From positions 1-30,825 of IMG/VR virus record IMGVR_UViG_3300037963_000098: a DNA stretch of 30,825 nucleotides, one strand, 5' to 3'. This document shows positions 12,916-21,729 of this stretch, piece by piece (the stretch's first letter is position 1; each line of letters starts with the position of its first letter). The stretch is from a virus. Under the pieces are notes generated by a model that was not told the origin of the DNA, ran no database searches, and saw nothing but the letters and a program-made list of their open reading frames with translations. The position numbers were made by a program, and so were the translations under genes.

Positions 12916-13377
12916 TTACTCCATTAACTTAAATCCACTAAATCTAGTATGACTTGCATGATATGTTCTCGTTTGACCTACATTATGTTGAGTATAAATT
13001 TCTATATAATCAGATGCACTTAGGTTTAATAAAAAAGTATTTTCTATAAAATGCTCTCCACTATCAAAACCTGTATATTGAAATTGTCTAGCTCGATTAT
13101 CCTCACTACCATTTTTGTAAACTTTTAATTCTACTCTTTCTCCATCATCTATAGTGTCAATTTGAAACTGAGCAGTAAAAAGATATTTACCACCCTCCCC
13201 AGAAGGTACAACAAATTTACTATTACTAGCATCATAACAACTACCACTATCAAATTCTTCTGTATTATATAAAAGTTTTGTTGCTGTTGCGTTTGCCACA
13301 GATTGATTTGAACCTAAGTATGCTGAAAAATTAGGTGTGTTAAAAGAAGTAGCTGGCTCTTTTCCTATATATGGCAT
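12916..13377 (-). CDS. C1q-like fibre or decoration protein, 153 aa
   Basis: Begins MPYIGKEPATSFNTPNF, the G/P-Y-I-G-K-x-P-A start common in marine phage tail fibres. Residues about 35-153 look like a C1q/TNF-type trimeric jelly roll: FDSGSCYDASNSKFVVPSGE, GKYLFTAQFQI, the N-G-S-E-D-N-R turn and the final FSGFKLME strand. Such domains form trimeric tips that bind host surface sugars or proteins. It shares its opening with the next upstream gene, suggesting both attach to the same tail site. Confidence 0.75.
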   Translation of the reverse strand: MPYIGKEPATSFNTPNFSAYLGSNQSVANATATKLLYNTEEFDSGSCYDASNSKFVVPSGEGGKYLFTAQFQIDTIDDGERVELKVYKNGSEDNRARQFQYTGFDSGEHFIENTFLLNLSASDYIEIYTQHNVGQTRTYHASHTRFSGFKLME

Positions 13378-13919
13378 TAAGCTAATATCTCCATAACTGT
13401 TGCATTAAATTTTGCGGTATTTGCAAAATTGACTGTGTTAGCACTCACTTTTACATAAGGTGAATAAATTACTGCACTAGTTGTACTAGGTGATGATAAA
13501 TAGTGCCACGAAGCAACATCATAATTACTTGTTGAACTTTGATAGTTTGAATATCTACTTATTTCACCTGAATCATCTCCATATGATCCACCGCCTACAC
13601 TTTTATAAATATTCATAAAAAATCCAGTGTTAGCAGCAGCACTTAGAAAAGGGAAACTTACAAAATATAATATTTTTGAATCTGTAGCAGAAGGTGTTAT
13701 CGTTACTCTGCATGAAGAACTTAACTCAGTTAAAGAAGTTTCTGTTCTATCTTGATTAAGTGCTGTTGATGTTGTTACAATTTGACCAACCTTACCAAAA
13801 CCTGTGGCTTTGGCCGCAGTTACCGCATCATCAGCTATTTTGGCAGTAGTTATAGCACCATCTGCAATATCAGCAGAACTTAGTGCTGCACTAGCTGGTT
13901 TTTTACCAATATAACCCAT
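13377..13919 (-). CDS. Tail fibre-like protein, 180 aa
   Basis: Begins MGYIGKKPASAALSSADIAD. Residues about 15-42 carry short D-I/A-x-D-G-A-I-T-T-A-K-I repeats typical of triple-stranded fibre shafts. The rest is a beta-rich distal domain (CRVTITPSATDSKILYFVSF ... ANTAKFNATVMEILA) with many serines and threonines, common in host-range proteins of marine phages. AGAGG precedes the ATG. Confidence 0.75.
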   Translation of the reverse strand: MGYIGKKPASAALSSADIADGAITTAKIADDAVTAAKATGFGKVGQIVTTSTALNQDRTETSLTELSSSCRVTITPSATDSKILYFVSFPFLSAAANTGFFMNIYKSVGGGSYGDDSGEISRYSNYQSSTSNYDVASWHYLSSPSTTSAVIYSPYVKVSANTVNFANTAKFNATVMEILA

Positions 13920-13926
13920 TTTACCT

Positions 13927-14277
13927 CTACGTTATTTCTAATATACTTAATGTTGCATCTATCTTTGCAGTAACTGAACAATCAATTTTAATTATATCGG
14001 TTGCTTGAACTACTACTTTTCCGCCTGTTAAAACTTCCAATGAAGTACCTGCTGGAATATCAACATCTTTTGCCAAGAATACTGTTTCGTTAGTTTCAGT
14101 ATCAGAAGTATCTGAAACTAATTGAACATCAGCAGTTACAGCAGCACTATGCACATTGCAAAGAATTAAACCAATTACAACAGTAGTAGTAGAACTTGGC
14201 ACAGTATATAAAGTTAATGGAGTTCCTGCACTAGCTGGCATTGCTGCGTTTGTTTTAGCTTTGAATGTATTTGCCAT
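13927..14277 (-). CDS. Small virion-associated beta-rich protein, 116 aa
   Basis: MANTFKAKTNAAMPASAGTP is followed by strands TLYTVPSSTTTVVIGLILCN, then TETVFLAKDVDIPAGTSLEV and DIIKIDCSVTAKIDATLSIL. This layout is common to small proteins between the tail-tip and fibre genes of marine phages. It looks like a beta-sandwich structural or decoration protein. AGGAG precedes the ATG. No enzymatic motif. Confidence 0.65.
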   Translation of the reverse strand: MANTFKAKTNAAMPASAGTPLTLYTVPSSTTTVVIGLILCNVHSAAVTADVQLVSDTSDTETNETVFLAKDVDIPAGTSLEVLTGGKVVVQATDIIKIDCSVTAKIDATLSILEIT

Positions 14278-14285
14278 TTATTCTC

Positions 14286-14600
14286 CTATCCTAATGCAAT
14301 CGCCAATGGTAAAGCATTGGGATCACTTTCTGTTACAGTACCTGTTACACTCATAGCACTGGTTATTGCATTTGAAGAAATATTGATTTGTAATATTTCA
14401 ACATTATCACTTCCGTCATTCATTTTTAACTTTAAAACACCTGATGTTGCATTATCTACCCATAAAGTACCTGTTGCTACACTACTAGGAGCAGAACTCC
14501 CAATGTGTTGTGTGTTTAAAGCACCTAAAATATTGTTTAATTCAGTTCTAAAAGCTGAAAATCCTTGATTTGCTATTGATACGTCTGATACTTGACTCAT
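14286..14600 (-). CDS. Small tail-associated protein, 104 aa
   Basis: Contains FRTELNNILGALNTQHIGSS (about 17-36), then the segment APSSVATGTLWVDNATSGVLKLK, a T-L-W-V-D-x4-G-x-L-K motif frequent in phage tail-fibre proteins. It follows the gpJ-like gene and AGGTTATT precedes the ATG. Probably a structural component at the tail tip or fibre base; no more specific assignment. Confidence 0.65.
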   Translation of the reverse strand: MSQVSDVSIANQGFSAFRTELNNILGALNTQHIGSSAPSSVATGTLWVDNATSGVLKLKMNDGSDNVEILQINISSNAITSAMSVTGTVTESDPNALPLAIALG

Positions 14601-14621
14601 GTAATAACCTATAAATTATTT

Positions 14622-17495
14622 TTAACTGCTTTGCAAACCAAAACCTTTAGAAATATAATCAAATGTCCTATCTACAGCAGATCCAGAAGAATTGAAAAAG
14701 TTTATTGTAAAGCCTGTTCTTGTCTTACTTGTGATTGTATAAAAATCACCTGTCTGCATATTTTGAGTTGCTATACCAACAGCAGGAGTTGATTGAAATG
14801 GATTGGTATATGTAATTGTTTTTGTTCCAGAAGATGTAGCTAAATCATTTTCAGAGAATGTTCTTTCTTCCATATTTAATTTAATAGCAATACTTTTAAC
14901 ATTACTTGATGTCTGGGCATCATCATTAGTTAGTTTCAATCTAAATTTAGCAAATCTAAATTTGAATGTTGCAGACTGTGTAATATCAACAAAAGTCGTG
15001 CAATCTGCTAAAGATGTTGTTGATGTTGCTATTTGTACTCTATGAAATGCTGACAGTTGCTCATTCCCATCAAAAGGTGCTTTAGCCTCGTCAAATAATA
15101 ATGCACCCCTTCCACTATCAAACTTATCATAAGGGTTTTCTGCATCTAGTGTTATTGTTGGCTCTATATTGCCATCAAATATATTTGATAAAGAAATGCT
15201 ATTTGTAAAATTATAAAAACCTTTTGCATCTCTATTAGAATTAAAATTGTTAGAATTTGATGTGGTATCTGTGCCACCTAATTCAAAATCTCCCTCAACA
15301 CTATCAAAGTTTCCTACTGTATCATCAAAGTTTGTGACTGTATCAAGTGTTAATACTGTATCACCAGACGCATCTATTTTTACAGCTAATGGAAAAGAAC
15401 TATCCATACTTGCACTAGCTGTCAGAATATTAGGTGTTTCAGTAAATGTAGATATTTGTTTGTATGCTTGTATGTCAGATATATTGGTTGTGACTATACT
15501 TGGCTCTAATGATGAGTTCCCATTTTTATCAATGGCACGAATTAGATATGATCCTGTTCTAGCAGGAATTATAGCATGATCGCATTTTCTTCTAACACAT
15601 CTAACTAAATTTGTTGAATTTATCCAAGTAGCACCAGATGTCACATTTTGATATCTAATATCATAGAATGATATATCTAAATCTGTGTTTGCAGAGGGTG
15701 GTGTCCAAGTAAGTTTCATATGATCTTGTCCATGCATCTCTATAGCAAAATCTTCTACATTTGATGGTGCATCAACTCCACCTACAATATCTCTTGTTGC
15801 TGTTATAAATGATGATGAAACACCAAGACTATTTACAGCTTTTGCTCTAACAGAATAATTTTCTCCATCAATTACATTTAACATCTCATAGTTTAATTCT
15901 GATCCTTGCCCAATAAGTTTGAAAGCACTTTCAGATGTTTTCTTTGCCTCAACGATATAGTTTTGAACAAAGTTATCTGTCGAAGCACCAATTAAAATAT
16001 TTAATCTTGTCAAAACAACCCCATCACCATATTCAATTAACTCATCTGTAAGTGTGATTGAAGCCGGTGGTTGTGTTGTAAATGGATCAGGGAATGAAGT
16101 ATTTGGAACTGAAGCAACTTCTGTTTTACTTGCAAATGTGTACCAATCATCATCATGTTCTATTAAAGATAATGAAACCTCAAAAGATGGATTGATTGCC
16201 ATTCCCATAACTCTAAATATTTTGGAACTAAAACCTGTAATTGCATGAGTCACAGCAACAAGATCACCTATAGCTAAATTCATAGCTTCATAATTTGCTG
16301 TTATTTCTAATCCTAAATTATCTCTACTTCGTTTTAAAACTATTTCACCAAATTCTAATGCTTGATATGGGTTTGTAATTGTAGGTAAATCAATAACACC
16401 TTCTTGTAAAAATCCACCATCTGCTGTTTTTAATGTGCTGTGGTCTGTATCGTAAATGATTGTATCTGATTGATAGTTTTTATCTGGATTGACAAAGTTT
16501 ACTTGTACTCTATTAAACTTTTCATTTTTTCTTGAACTTGATACTTTAATACCACCAATAATATTATCTTCATCTAATGTTAAAACACTTGATCCTGTAG
16601 TTTCAATTATAAGTTTATATTTTCCTTGTGTATAAGGTAGAAAACCTCTCATGCCTTTTAATATTGTTCTAGTATTATCAATAAGTTTTTGTCCTGTATC
16701 AATAACAGCATTACAATCAAATAAATTTATTTGAGACCCCCCTGAGTATGGTGTGACTTGAGTTACAGCAGTTTGACTAGCAGAATAAAAAGTAGGAATA
16801 TCTATATCACCAATGGGAATCCCTTTGCCATATCGTGTATTGGTTAAATAATCTAATAAACACCAACTAGGATTACTAGAAAATGCTGCTGATTGTGCAA
16901 CACTACTTGAATTATAAGCTACAACTTTTTTACCTTGCACTATCGCTTGTATATTTGGAATACCTGTATATTTATCATTATCCCATGTAAATCTAAATGC
17001 TATGTAGCATAATCCAGATAGTTTATGATTGCTTGTCCAAGAACTTAGAGTAGTAAGCAAAGAACTAGCTGATTGATCGTCAGTACCATAAAAGGGTTGA
17101 ACTTGGATTGTAGTACCAAACTTACTATCATTTGATGTGATTGTTGTACCATTTGCAATACTTGCAGAAAATGTCACAGCACTATCATTAACAATTATGC
17201 TTGTAATGGCATTAACTTCCCCTTCACATAAAACAATAGCACCATATAAATATTGATTATCTGTTCCAGATGTTTCTAAAAAAACTCTTGTTCCCCCTAC
17301 TTTTCTTGTTCCATATACAACAGGAATATTTGCATTATTAGATTGTTTATTTAGCAATACTCCTTGTGCTTCAGTATCTTGTTGAAATTCTGGTACTTCA
17401 GGTTTAGGTGCTAACCAAGAAATTGCTTTTGATATTGCAAAACCTGTAATAACACTTTTTGCTAAATAGGTAATAATTGGTATAAAAAATCCCAT
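14622..17495 (-). CDS. Tail tip/host-specificity protein (gpJ-like)
   Basis: A 957-residue protein, by position and content the central tail-tip subunit. The N-terminus has a hydrophobic stretch (MGFFIPIITYLAKSVITGFA). The region NKQSNNANIPVVYGTRKVGG (about 50-69) and LYGAIVLCEGEV match the opening of gpJ-type proteins. The middle is the beta-rich ring part (GRGEIVLKRSRDNLGL-like segment near 380-395). Two fibronectin-III-like domains lie at about 480-680 (IVEAKKTSESAFKLIGQGSE; LTWTPPSANTDLDISFYDIR). The C-terminal part (about 690-957) is serine/threonine-rich and probably binds the receptor. The start overlaps the upstream stop. Confidence 0.82.
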   Translation of the reverse strand: MGFFIPIITYLAKSVITGFAISKAISWLAPKPEVPEFQQDTEAQGVLLNKQSNNANIPVVYGTRKVGGTRVFLETSGTDNQYLYGAIVLCEGEVNAITSIIVNDSAVTFSASIANGTTITSNDSKFGTTIQVQPFYGTDDQSASSLLTTLSSWTSNHKLSGLCYIAFRFTWDNDKYTGIPNIQAIVQGKKVVAYNSSSVAQSAAFSSNPSWCLLDYLTNTRYGKGIPIGDIDIPTFYSASQTAVTQVTPYSGGSQINLFDCNAVIDTGQKLIDNTRTILKGMRGFLPYTQGKYKLIIETTGSSVLTLDEDNIIGGIKVSSSRKNEKFNRVQVNFVNPDKNYQSDTIIYDTDHSTLKTADGGFLQEGVIDLPTITNPYQALEFGEIVLKRSRDNLGLEITANYEAMNLAIGDLVAVTHAITGFSSKIFRVMGMAINPSFEVSLSLIEHDDDWYTFASKTEVASVPNTSFPDPFTTQPPASITLTDELIEYGDGVVLTRLNILIGASTDNFVQNYIVEAKKTSESAFKLIGQGSELNYEMLNVIDGENYSVRAKAVNSLGVSSSFITATRDIVGGVDAPSNVEDFAIEMHGQDHMKLTWTPPSANTDLDISFYDIRYQNVTSGATWINSTNLVRCVRRKCDHAIIPARTGSYLIRAIDKNGNSSLEPSIVTTNISDIQAYKQISTFTETPNILTASASMDSSFPLAVKIDASGDTVLTLDTVTNFDDTVGNFDSVEGDFELGGTDTTSNSNNFNSNRDAKGFYNFTNSISLSNIFDGNIEPTITLDAENPYDKFDSGRGALLFDEAKAPFDGNEQLSAFHRVQIATSTTSLADCTTFVDITQSATFKFRFAKFRLKLTNDDAQTSSNVKSIAIKLNMEERTFSENDLATSSGTKTITYTNPFQSTPAVGIATQNMQTGDFYTITSKTRTGFTINFFNSSGSAVDRTFDYISKGFGLQSS

Positions 17496-18040
17496 TACTT
17501 TCTACCCCAAATTAAATCTTGAACTGTTAATGCAGAAAATTCCATGCCTTTATCACTAGAAAAAAAGTTTTGTTGACTGCCCTCATTTGTTTTTCTACCA
17601 GAGACTCTACTAAAATCAGCAAAGTGAGAAGTACAACTTAATATCAATCTTGCTTTATCTGTGTCTATACTAAAACTTTCAATAAAACCTATGTCATAAT
17701 TAAAAGTTCCAATTAAAGCATCTGAACTATTTAGAAGTCCAATATCTATTGTGACTTCATCATTAGAAACATTATTGTTTAAAACAATAGAAACAAATGC
17801 ACTATCTACTGCTGAGAGTTCAATTTGAAAATTACCTACATCAAGTTCTGATTTTTCAGCTTTACCACCAATAGATATTAGATGTCCACTAGATGTATAA
17901 GTATTTGAATTATGGGTAATATCTTTGTAATGGTTTGTAATTCTTTGTGGTGTTGGGAATAATATTTCTATAAGTACAATGGGTTTTATATTCTGATTTT
18001 GTAATTCAGTTGTAATTGCACTAGATAATCCTCTAGTCAT
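17495..18040 (-). CDS. Distal tail protein with DUF2163-like N-terminus
   Basis: A 181-residue protein. LIEILFPTPQRITNHYKDIT, SGHLISIGG and the AVDSAFVSIVL segment resemble DUF2163/BR0599-type tail proteins, which lie between the tape measure and the tip protein in siphoviruses and gene transfer agents. The end, KGMEFSALTVQDLIWGRK, carries the family's typical closing W-G. It probably links the distal tail ring to the tip. Start and stop both use one-base overlaps with neighbours. Confidence 0.75.
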   Translation of the reverse strand: MTRGLSSAITTELQNQNIKPIVLIEILFPTPQRITNHYKDITHNSNTYTSSGHLISIGGKAEKSELDVGNFQIELSAVDSAFVSIVLNNNVSNDEVTIDIGLLNSSDALIGTFNYDIGFIESFSIDTDKARLILSCTSHFADFSRVSGRKTNEGSQQNFFSSDKGMEFSALTVQDLIWGRK

Positions 18041-18630
18041 TACAATGCCTCAATAAAATCTACTTCGTATCTAAATGTATCTAAGTTATCTGTTGTAAAC
18101 TGTTGTATATCGCTTGTTAGTCTAACTGTAAACTCTACTCCATCATAAGTCACAGCGGCATTATCTGATATTGCTGATCTTAAAGGTGGCTCAATAGTAA
18201 GTGTAGCTTCATTACTTCCATCTGCTGTCACATCTGAAACTACCATGTAAACTTTTGTATCACCTGCAAATTTTACTAAATCTCCTGCTTTCAATGTCCC
18301 TGTCATAGCATCTACAGTTATTGTTGTATCTCCTGCTGTATGTGCGTTTTTTACTAATACAGTTCCAGATACATTTCCTTTTGCATTTTTAATATCTGGT
18401 AAAGATATTTGGAATGTTTCTTTTTGTGATCTTTGTTTCATAACAAAAGCAAAAACAGGTGCAAAGTCTGATCTACTTAAAGCAGAATAACTTGCAGAAA
18501 ATTTAAATCTTTGACCATCTATTTGTGTAGAAAACATTTTTCCACTATCAGTAGTTGATACTTTTGTTCTTTGCTCTGATCCAAAGTTTATGGATCTAAA
18601 TTCAGGTGATGTTGGATATGTGCCACTCAT
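18040..18630 (-). CDS. Distal tail-type structural protein, 196 aa
   Basis: Located directly after the tape measure. N-terminal FRSINFGSEQRTKVSTTDSG, then FAPVFAFVMKQRSQKETFQI, and a central insertion with VLVKNAHTAGDTTITVDAMT and GDLVKFAGDTKVYMVV, which looks like a small beta-barrel (Hint/SH3-like) inserted between two halves of the outer fold. The last 30 residues return to the main fold (EVDFIEAL). Position suggests a distal tail (Dit-like or gpM-like) subunit. Confidence 0.7.
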   Translation of the reverse strand: MSGTYPTSPEFRSINFGSEQRTKVSTTDSGKMFSTQIDGQRFKFSASYSALSRSDFAPVFAFVMKQRSQKETFQISLPDIKNAKGNVSGTVLVKNAHTAGDTTITVDAMTGTLKAGDLVKFAGDTKVYMVVSDVTADGSNEATLTIEPPLRSAISDNAAVTYDGVEFTVRLTSDIQQFTTDNLDTFRYEVDFIEAL

Positions 18631-20648
18631 TAGACTAATGCCTCTTTACCTTGTCTGTTCAAAGCATCATTTATAACATTGATTATGGTGCTTCGTCTAT
18701 TTGTAAGTAATTCATCTACTCCTGTTGCATCTACTGTGTTGATTGTAAAGTTAATATTTGTAGATCCACCTGTTTGATTATTTGGTACGATAGTTCCAGA
18801 AGATTGAGGAATAAAAATTTCACGACCTGCTTCACCCACCGATACAGGCATACCCGCATTTACTCTACCACCAGATGACCTTGTAGGTAATAAACCACCA
18901 ATATTAAATCCAAATATATTACCACCAAACAATCCTGCTACTTTTTGTATAGCTATCAATGCTTGTTGCTTTGCAATCATTCTAGCTATGTCTGCTATGA
19001 CAGATCTTGCAAAGTCTTTAAAAGCAAACTTTCCTGTCATGATGCTATTAGCTAGAGTATCAGCAAAACCATTAAATGTGTTAGTGAATAATTGATCAAG
19101 TTGTTTTGTTGTATTTCCTGCATCTTCAAGTGTTTTTGTAAATTGTGGAAATTTCTCTTTAAGATCATCTACTTGTTTTCCTAAATTATTAAATCTTTTT
19201 TTATGTGCAAGAGTAGGAAATAAATCTATAAAATCATTATCAAGTAATCCTACAACTTCTCTAAATGCTTCTACTTTTTCAGTTCCCTCTTTAGCAAATT
19301 CATTTGTTTTATCTATACTTTTAGACATTACTGAATTAAATCCACTAAGGCTTTTTGACATAGAGTCGATAAAAACCATATTTTGTTCTTGGTCAAATAC
19401 AAATAAACTTTCTTGTAGCCTTAAAACTTTTGAAAGCAAAGTTTTATATCGTTCAACTTGTGTACCTATTTCTGGAAACATTTTTAATAATTCAGAATTT
19501 GGACTAACTGTAAAATCTAAGATATTATTTAAATCTATTCCTGCTTGTTTTAAAGAAGGTGCTAAAAATTCCATTTCCTTTGTAAATTCTGCTATGTCAG
19601 CTTTCGCTTTATTTACTTCTTCCATATCAACTAAAGGTCTAGTTAAACCTGCACTTGATTTATCAATTATATCTTCTATTTGCCCCATTAAAAAACTAAC
19701 AGCACTAAATGCAAGAAATCCTTTTTTACCAAATAATAATGCTGCAATTATTCCAGATGATTGAACAAATGTAGGTAGTGATGTAAACCCTGTAATTGTA
19801 GTTCCAAACGCATCAGCAATAGTTTTTACAGCAGGTGCTACACCTTTAATCGTATTTGATGTTTTTGTAATAGCACCTGCAAAATTTTCACCTATAGCTG
19901 TTGCAATATCTCTTATTTGATCTTCATTTGCTTCTAAAAATTGGTTGAGATCACCAAACTCACCTTTAAGTTCATCAAAAAATCCCTGTGCTACATCTTT
20001 TTGAAAATTAAAGAACTTATCACCTAACATGGATATAGTTCCTTCAAGTGTTGTTGCTAAATCTTTTGTTGCACCTGCAAACCTTCCATTACCAGAAAAT
20101 AATTCTTCAAATCTTTTTACTGTTTCTTCTGCTGAAACTTTTGCACCTGCTTCAAATCCTAATAAGGCTCTAACACCCCTTTCTCTAAAAAGATCTGCCG
20201 CACCTATACCACCTGCAAATGCTCTTTGGATTTGTGAAGAAGTTGTTTCAAAATCAAGTCCTGTAACAGCGGCAACATTACCTGTGATTTCTAAAACTCT
20301 ATTAAGATCGTCTGCATCTTTTGCAACAACAGCTAGATTTCCAGATGCTCTTGAAATTTCTTCTAATGAGAATGGAACTGTACCTGCAAACTTTGCAAGA
20401 TTATCAAATGCTTTTGAGCCTTCTTCTACAGATCCGAATAGAAATTTAAATCTTATGTTTAGACTTTCTACTTCTTTACCAACATTGACAAATGACCTTA
20501 TTGCTAATCCTGCACCTAATCCTACAAAAGCAGATCTCAAACTAAATACTGATTTTCTAAGATTTCCTAATCTTGTTTGAACTTGTGATAATGCTTGTTT
20601 TGATTTATCTCTTGCAAGGATATCAATATTTAGTTTTTTTGTAGTCAT
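18630..20648 (-). CDS. Tail tape measure protein
   Basis: A 672-residue helical protein that sets tail length and is ejected with DNA. The early segment is typical of tape measures (ARDKSKQALSQVQTRLGNLR, LRSAFVGLGAGLAIRSFVNV, about 11-60), followed by EISRASGNLAVVAKDADDLN. Hydrophobic segments near 295-325 may cross the host membrane. The C-terminal part has FKDFARSVIADIARMIAKQQ, a glycine-rich GGLLPTRSSGGRVNAGMPVS and VGEAGREIFIPQSSG, a common tape-measure ending. The length predicts a short to medium tail, near 100 nm by the usual 1.5 angstrom per residue rule. Start overlaps the chaperone extension's stop. Confidence 0.93.
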   Translation of the reverse strand: MTTKKLNIDILARDKSKQALSQVQTRLGNLRKSVFSLRSAFVGLGAGLAIRSFVNVGKEVESLNIRFKFLFGSVEEGSKAFDNLAKFAGTVPFSLEEISRASGNLAVVAKDADDLNRVLEITGNVAAVTGLDFETTSSQIQRAFAGGIGAADLFRERGVRALLGFEAGAKVSAEETVKRFEELFSGNGRFAGATKDLATTLEGTISMLGDKFFNFQKDVAQGFFDELKGEFGDLNQFLEANEDQIRDIATAIGENFAGAITKTSNTIKGVAPAVKTIADAFGTTITGFTSLPTFVQSSGIIAALLFGKKGFLAFSAVSFLMGQIEDIIDKSSAGLTRPLVDMEEVNKAKADIAEFTKEMEFLAPSLKQAGIDLNNILDFTVSPNSELLKMFPEIGTQVERYKTLLSKVLRLQESLFVFDQEQNMVFIDSMSKSLSGFNSVMSKSIDKTNEFAKEGTEKVEAFREVVGLLDNDFIDLFPTLAHKKRFNNLGKQVDDLKEKFPQFTKTLEDAGNTTKQLDQLFTNTFNGFADTLANSIMTGKFAFKDFARSVIADIARMIAKQQALIAIQKVAGLFGGNIFGFNIGGLLPTRSSGGRVNAGMPVSVGEAGREIFIPQSSGTIVPNNQTGGSTNINFTINTVDATGVDELLTNRRSTIINVINDALNRQGKEALV

Positions 20649-21171
20649 TATCTTCTTTTACCTTGCATCTTTGCTTTATTCAATGCTTTTTGTTCTTCTT
20701 CATGTTTTAAAGTATAATAAGCTATCCAAGTTGTAAATTCTTCTACAGGCATTTGTAGAATTTCACCAATAGTTTTGTGTAATTTTTCTGCTAAGAAATA
20801 ATAGAATCTAAAGTCTTGGTCTGAATTTAGTTTTTTTTTAGTGCTGTGGTATCTTGTGAAGTGCCAAGAATTTGACTTGCAACTCTACTAAGAATATCTG
20901 GATCTACAAATCTTTTCATTTTGATTTTAGCTTCAAGATCAAACATTTTATCACCATTTTTTGTCAATGCTTTTTTAACAATGACATCAATAAGAACTGT
21001 CAAGCTGTTGTCAGATGTACCTTTGAATATCTCATCTTTCTCAATGAGAGTAAAAGGTTTTACATAGATAGCATCTTCACCTACTAAGTTCCATTCTGGA
21101 ACTTCAATAATTCTTGTTTCTTGGTGCTTAAAATGTGTTATAGCACCTTCAAGAAAATCTTTTTTAGCCAT
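20648..21171 (-). CDS. Tail assembly chaperone, -1 frameshift product (gpGT-like), 174 aa
   Basis: When ribosomes slip back one base at the A-AAA-AAC site (20836-20830), the protein gains about 61 residues beyond residue 113. The extension (KLNSDQDFRFYYFLAEKLHK, later MPVEEFTTWIAYYTLKHEEE) is open all the way to a TAA overlapping the tape-measure ATG. Extensions of this type bring tape measure and tail-tube subunits together. The extension resembles tail-chaperone C-terminal domains with a P-x-x-E-F-x-x-W core. Without a frameshift this 180-base stretch would be unexplained. Confidence 0.85.
20827..21171 (-). CDS. Tail assembly chaperone, unshifted form (gpG-like), 114 aa
   Basis: The main product of the chaperone gene, ending ALKKN at 20827. 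It coats the tape measure until the tube forms. Landmarks are WNLVGEDAIYVKPFTLIEKD (about 27-46) and DVIVKKALTKNGDKMFDLEA, followed by a helical end (RVASQILGTSQDTT). Its length and place between major tail protein and tape measure are standard. The ATG has no visible ribosome site and lies on one arm of a palindrome (21171-21189), unusual for this genome. Confidence 0.85.
   Translation of the reverse strand: MAKKDFLEGAITHFKHQETRIIEVPEWNLVGEDAIYVKPFTLIEKDEIFKGTSDNSLTVLIDVIVKKALTKNGDKMFDLEAKIKMKRFVDPDILSRVASQILGTSQDTTALKKN
20830..20836 (-). promoter_or_regulatory. Programmed -1 frameshift site A-AAA-AAC
   Basis: Minus strand codons CTA AAA AAA AAC TAA contain the slippery heptamer A AAA AAC in the correct frame (X XXY YYZ), immediately before the zero-frame stop. 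The full A-run is nine bases (20839-20831). After a -1 slip the frame stays open to the tape-measure start. No clear downstream stem is seen, but A-rich heptamers can work alone. Confidence 0.85.
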
Positions 21172-21189
21172 ATAATACTAGATATTATA
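21171..21189. repeat. Palindrome over the tail chaperone start
   Basis: TATAATA (21171-21177) and TATTATA (21183-21189) are exact complements around a 5-base loop. It covers the first base of the chaperone ATG and the stop of the major tail gene, exactly where a ribosome site would be expected. It may tune chaperone output against tail-tube subunits; weak AT-only stem. Confidence 0.4.
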
Positions 21190-21571
21190 CAGATAAGTGA
21201 GATATGCCACCAGAAATTTGAAAGTTAAAAGTTCTGGAAATAATACCATCAAGAGTCACAGCTATAGAAGCACCTGTCACAATACCTGTGCCAGAATAGT
21301 ATTTATCACCACTATCTGCACCTTCTGGATATAATTCCAAAGTTGCTGATGTGCCTACATCTAATGCTTCTTGACCAGTGTCTGTTTCGTCAAAGTGACA
21401 TTCAACAGTTGCTGTAGCATCTCCCCTTAAAACTTTGTAGCTTTTTTTTGAGTCAGTTAAGGTTGTATCTTCTACAGTATCTTGTGTTTCATCAATAGAA
21501 AAACCAATTACTTCACCGACAGTAGTACCGCCAACTTTAACTAATCCACTTGTTCCGACATGGGTTGCCAT
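21185..21571 (-). CDS. Major tail (tube) protein
   Basis: A 128-residue beta-rich protein: LVKVGGTTVGEVIGFSIDET (about 10-29), TVEDTTLTDSKKSYKVLRGD, then ATVECHFDETDTGQEAL and ATLELYPEGADSGDKYYSG, ending with TFNFQISG. This matches the small tube proteins of siphoviruses related to gene transfer agents. AAAGGAG lies before the ATG and predicts strong expression. The gene sits between the tail terminator block and the chaperone gene, the standard order. Confidence 0.85.
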   Translation of the reverse strand: MATHVGTSGLVKVGGTTVGEVIGFSIDETQDTVEDTTLTDSKKSYKVLRGDATATVECHFDETDTGQEALDVGTSATLELYPEGADSGDKYYSGTGIVTGASIAVTLDGIISRTFNFQISGGISHLSV

Positions 21572-21729
21572 TCTTCATTCTCCTTTGTTTTTTCTTCTAC
21601 CTTTTTTTTCTTTTTGGTAGATTTTTTTTCTTCATTAAGTGTATAACCTAATGAAAGAAATTTGTCTAGTTCGGTATCCCAAATTTCTTTGGAATATCCA
21701 TCTTTCCATAAAGTTATTCTTTTTGCCAT
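21541..21729 (-). CDS. Small charged protein of the tail block, 62 aa
   Basis: Begins MAKRITLWKDGYSKEIWDTE, a compact domain with two tryptophans, then a lysine-rich linker (KKSTKKKKKVEEKTKENEE). It overlaps the major tail gene by 31 bases and the terminator gene by one. Its opening and the K-rich tail resemble the protein at 23214-23366. Function unknown. Confidence 0.6.
   Translation of the reverse strand: MAKRITLWKDGYSKEIWDTELDKFLSLGYTLNEEKKSTKKKKKVEEKTKENEEWQPMSEQVD

Noticed and set aside
20029-20580. Plus-strand frame of 183 codons
   Set aside because: Antisense to the tape measure gene, with serine/proline/leucine-rich composition typical of a shadow frame and no ribosome site.
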